Part shown: one piece after another, positions 13,163 to 15,682 of the stretch
Layout of the letters: each line of letters begins with the position of its first letter
How positions within the stretch are numbered: position 1 is the stretch's first letter
The notes under the pieces: model-generated
What the model saw: the letters and a program-made list of their open reading frames with translations, nothing else
Database searches by the model: none
Told to the model about the DNA's origin: nothing
Assembly: GCA_035544515.1 (NCBI GenBank)
Contig: DATKEG010000089.1
Location: 1-15,682 of the forward strand
Direction of reading: 5' to 3'
Length of the DNA: 15,682 nt
Origin: DATKEG01 sp035544515
Lineage (GTDB): Bacteria; Acidobacteriota; Vicinamibacteria; Fen-336
Program-made: the position numbers and the translations under genes

Positions 13163-15682
13163 CTAGCTGCCGAGCTGGCGGTGCCGTCCGGCCAGCCGCG
13201 CCACCGCCGTCGTCAGCTCGTCGAGCTGGACGGGCTTGGGCAGGTGCAGGTCGAAGCCCGCGGCCAGGGCACGGATGCGGTTCTCGACGCCGGCGTACGC
13301 GGTGATCGCGATGGAGGGGGTGAGACCGCCCTCCTCCGGCGGCAGGCGGCGGATGCTTTGCACCAACGAGTACCCGTCCTTGTCCGGCATCTCGATGTCG
13401 GCGAGCAACACGTGCGGGCGATACTCCGGCAGCGCCGCCACCGCGGCGTCGGCCGAAGGGAGCCTCAACACCGTCGCCCCGCTCTGCTCGAGCACGATCC
13501 CGAGCAGCTCCCGCGCGTCCGCCTCGTCGTCCACGAGCATGACCCGCACGCCCTGCAGCGACACCGGCGCCTGCCCCGGCGTCGAGGAGGCGGCCTGCGA
13601 CCGCGGCCGAGGGTCCGCGGTCTCGCCGGCCGCCACGGACCGGCGCGGCAGATCGACGACGAACACCGCGCCCGAGCCCCCGGCGCGGTTCTCCGCCCGG
13701 ACCCCCCCACCGTGGAGCTCGACGAGGTGCCGCACGAGAGCCAACCCCAGGCCCAGCCCTCCGTGCGCCCGGGTGCTCGAGGAGTCCGCCTGGCGGAAGC
13801 GCTGGAACAGGTAGGGCAGGAAGCCGGCCTCGATGCCGGGGCCGCTGTCCTCGACCGTGATGGCGATGTGCGAACCGACGGCCTCGAGCCGCACCTGCAC
13901 GCGGCCGCCTTTGGGCGTGAACTTGACGGCGTTGGAGAGCAGGTTCCAGAGGATCTGCTGGAGGCGCTCCTCGTCCCCCGAGATGGGGCCGGCGGAAGGG
14001 TCCAGGATGGTCTCGATGCGGATGTCCTTGGCCGCGGCGGCCGGGCGCACCGTGTCCACCGCGTGCTCGATGGCGGTCAGGGGATGGACGGGGCGCACGT
14101 TCAGACGGAGGTTGCCCGTGATGATCCGGGAGACGTCCAGGATGTCGTCGATCAGGCGCGACTGCTGGGCCGCGTTGCGGTCGATCGTCTCGATGCCCTT
14201 GCGCGCGAACTCGGCGTCGAGGGCGCCGCTCTTGAGGATGTGCGCCCAGCCCACGATCGCGTTGAGGGGCGTCCGCAGCTCGTGCGAGAGCGTGGCCAGG
14301 AAATCGTCCTTGAGGCGGCTGCTCTCGGTGGCCTGGCTCAGCGCGGTCTGGGTCTCGGTGTAGAGGCGGGCATTCTCCACGGCCAGGCCCGCGCGGCGGC
14401 CCAGGAGCTCCGCCATGGTCAGGTCCTGCTCGTCGTACCGGCGGCCCGAGGAGGCGGTGGTGAGGAGCGTCAGGGCGCCGACGACGCGGGCGCGCGCCTT
14501 CAGGGGCACGCAGATGTACGACCGGAGCCCCAGCTCGCGGAGCACGCGCAGGTGCTCGGGATCCTTCGCCCCCCCCTCGAGCATCTCGTCCGTCACCTCG
14601 CTCCGCAGCTCGGACCTTCCGGTGCGCAGGACGGCCCCCACCCCGGAGGCGGCCTCGAGGTCGGTCGGGTAGCGCTCTTCCAGCTCCCGGGCCCACGCCT
14701 CCTTGGCCGGTTCGACGTGAGCCACCGCCAGGCGCCGCAGCCGCCCGCCCTCGGCGACCACGTCCACGGTGCACCAGTCCGCGATGCGGGGCACGGAGAG
14801 CCGGGCCACCGCGGCCAGCGTCTCCTCGTAGGCAAGAGACGACGCCAGCAGCTCGCCCGCCTCGCTCAGGAACCGCAGCCGCGCCGTGAGGCGCCGGCGC
14901 TCGGTCACGTCCTCGAAGATGCTGACGGCGCCCACGATCTTCCCGGCGTCGTCGCGCAAGGGCGTGGCCTTGTTCACGGCCCAGCGCTCGGCCTGTGAGG
15001 ACTTCACCCGGAACCGCATCACCGCTTCCACGCGCTCCTCTCCGCGGAGGGCGCGGCGGGCCGGGAGCGCGTCGTGCGGGAAGGGAGCGCCCTGCTCGTC
15101 GAAGATCTCGAGGCCGGAGATGACGTCCGGGACGCAGGCGGCAGCCATCTCCGCCGCGCCGGCGAACCCGCACATCCGCGCCGCGGTGTCGTTGGCCAGC
15201 ACCACGCGGCCGTCGTGCCCCTGCACCAGGATGCCCTCGGCGATCCCCTGGAACACGAGACGGAGCTGCTCGTGCGCCTCGTGGAGCCGCGCGTGGGCCC
15301 GCTCTGCCTCCGCGTGCGCCGCCCTTTCCACGGCGAGCTGCACGCGCTGCTCGTCCGCGGCCTTGCGCGCGCTGAGGTCCCCCGTGACCTTGGCGAAGCC
15401 GACGAGGACCCCACGCTCGTCGCGCACGGGCGTGATGGTGACGTCCGCCCAGAAGCGGGACCCGTCCTTGCGCAGGCGCCAGCCCAGCTCGCGGAAGACA
15501 CCCTCGCGCTGCGCGACCTCGAGCTCCCGGTCGATCTCGGCGCGCGGCCGGTCCGGGGGGTAGAAGCGGGAGAAGTGCAGGCCCAGCGCCTCGTCCGTCC
15601 GGTAGCCCTTGACGCGTTCGGCGCCGGGGTTCCAGGTGGCGACGAACCCGTTCGGGTCGAGCATGAAGATGGCGTGCTCGCG
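13163..15682 (-). CDS. Hybrid histidine kinase, PAS-PAS-GAF-HisKA-HATPase-REC (N-terminus beyond window)
   Basis: The reading frame enters from the right edge and ends at TAG 13163, with 839 residues visible. An internal ATG at 15664 lies within the first PAS domain, where REHAIF precedes MLDPNGF, so the true start is outside. Numbering from that Met: PAS about 1-97, coiled linker 98-134, PAS about 135-255, GAF about 265-435, HisKA 450-515 with phospho-acceptor His461 in SHELRTPLNAI, HATPase 560-675 with N box LWNLLSNAVKFTP (572-584) and G boxes DSGPGI (606-611) and GGLGLGLA (635-642), a Pro/Ser-rich linker, and REC 705-828 with Asp712-Asp713, phospho-acceptor Asp756 (LADIEMP), Thr788 and Lys810. 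All catalytic residues are present. No membrane segment is visible, so it is probably a soluble sensor. No response regulator gene is next to it in the window, so its output partner is unknown. Confidence 0.95.
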   Translation of the reverse strand, partial: REHAIFMLDPNGFVATWNPGAERVKGYRTDEALGLHFSRFYPPDRPRAEIDRELEVAQREGVFRELGWRLRKDGSRFWADVTITPVRDERGVLVGFAKVTGDLSARKAADEQRVQLAVERAAHAEAERAHARLHEAHEQLRLVFQGIAEGILVQGHDGRVVLANDTAARMCGFAGAAEMAAACVPDVISGLEIFDEQGAPFPHDALPARRALRGEERVEAVMRFRVKSSQAERWAVNKATPLRDDAGKIVGAVSIFEDVTERRRLTARLRFLSEAGELLASSLAYEETLAAVARLSVPRIADWCTVDVVAEGGRLRRLAVAHVEPAKEAWARELEERYPTDLEAASGVGAVLRTGRSELRSEVTDEMLEGGAKDPEHLRVLRELGLRSYICVPLKARARVVGALTLLTTASSGRRYDEQDLTMAELLGRRAGLAVENARLYTETQTALSQATESSRLKDDFLATLSHELRTPLNAIVGWAHILKSGALDAEFARKGIETIDRNAAQQSRLIDDILDVSRIITGNLRLNVRPVHPLTAIEHAVDTVRPAAAAKDIRIETILDPSAGPISGDEERLQQILWNLLSNAVKFTPKGGRVQVRLEAVGSHIAITVEDSGPGIEAGFLPYLFQRFRQADSSSTRAHGGLGLGLALVRHLVELHGGGVRAENRAGGSGAVFVVDLPRRSVAAGETADPRPRSQAASSTPGQAPVSLQGVRVMLVDDEADARELLGIVLEQSGATVLRLPSADAAVAALPEYRPHVLLADIEMPDKDGYSLVQSIRRLPPEEGGLTPSIAITAYAGVENRIRALAAGFDLHLPKPVQLDELTTAVARLAGRHRQLGS

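Noticed and set aside
9945..15173. A minus-strand open frame of over 5 kb crossing the M20, amidase and kinase genes, and similar long frames at 5900-9565 (minus) and 6733-9459 (plus).
   Set aside because: They are shadow frames of GC-rich genes: low-complexity Arg/Gly/Pro/Ala translations with no domains, overlapping genes with clear catalytic motifs.

Overview
The window is a very GC-rich bacterial chromosomal segment (roughly 70% G+C by eye). Genes are tightly packed, GTG starts are frequent, and many products look exported. Together with the mix of families (COG4941/ECF42-type sigma factor, Tat-exported SelA-like enzyme, CocE-type hydrolase, DUF1479 protein, cytoplasmic hybrid histidine kinase), this suggests an uncultivated soil or sediment lineage such as Rokubacteria/Methylomirabilota, Acidobacteriota or Gemmatimonadota. 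That assignment is inference; there is no rRNA or other marker gene here. I see no tRNA, rRNA, CRISPR array, transposase or phage gene.

Layout: (1) 1-1158, minus: the N-terminal part of a secreted FG-GAP/VCBS-repeat protein that runs off the left edge. (2) 1245-3799, plus: a compact operon of a DoxX-like membrane protein, an ECF42-type sigma factor with a C-terminal TPR region, and a TlpA-like thioredoxin protein with an unassigned N-terminal domain. (3) 3815-4777, minus: a membrane-anchored lytic transglycosylase, convergent with (2), preceded by an unusually structured leader. (4) 4778-5142: the only long gene-free stretch. It holds that leader, two small palindromes, three copies of CGATCCG and a plausible promoter for the next operon. 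(5) 5143-10032, plus: a Tat-exported SelA-like PLP enzyme, a secreted CocE/NonD (X-Pro dipeptidyl-peptidase-like) hydrolase, a DUF1479 (YbiU-type) putative oxygenase and a five-helix membrane protein. (6) 10049-11662, minus, and 11724-13151, plus: a divergent pair of a secreted AbgB-like M20 amidohydrolase and an amidase-signature enzyme, separated by about 60 nt with a -10-like hexamer placed almost on each start codon. (7) 13163-15682, minus: a PAS-PAS-GAF-HisKA-HATPase-REC hybrid histidine kinase whose N-terminus lies beyond the right edge.

How the genes may work together: the central and right part (5143-13151) is rich in enzymes that cleave or modify amides, peptides or esters, three of them with export signals. 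It reads as an accessory catabolic locus for an amide- or peptide-like substrate, though no substrate can be named from sequence. The 1245-3799 operon pairs a sigma factor with two membrane or envelope redox-type proteins instead of the DGPF/YCII protein usually found beside ECF42 sigma factors. The most unusual non-coding signal is the leader at 4778-4970, where two near-perfect stems pair fully only on the minus-strand RNA through G-U wobbles.
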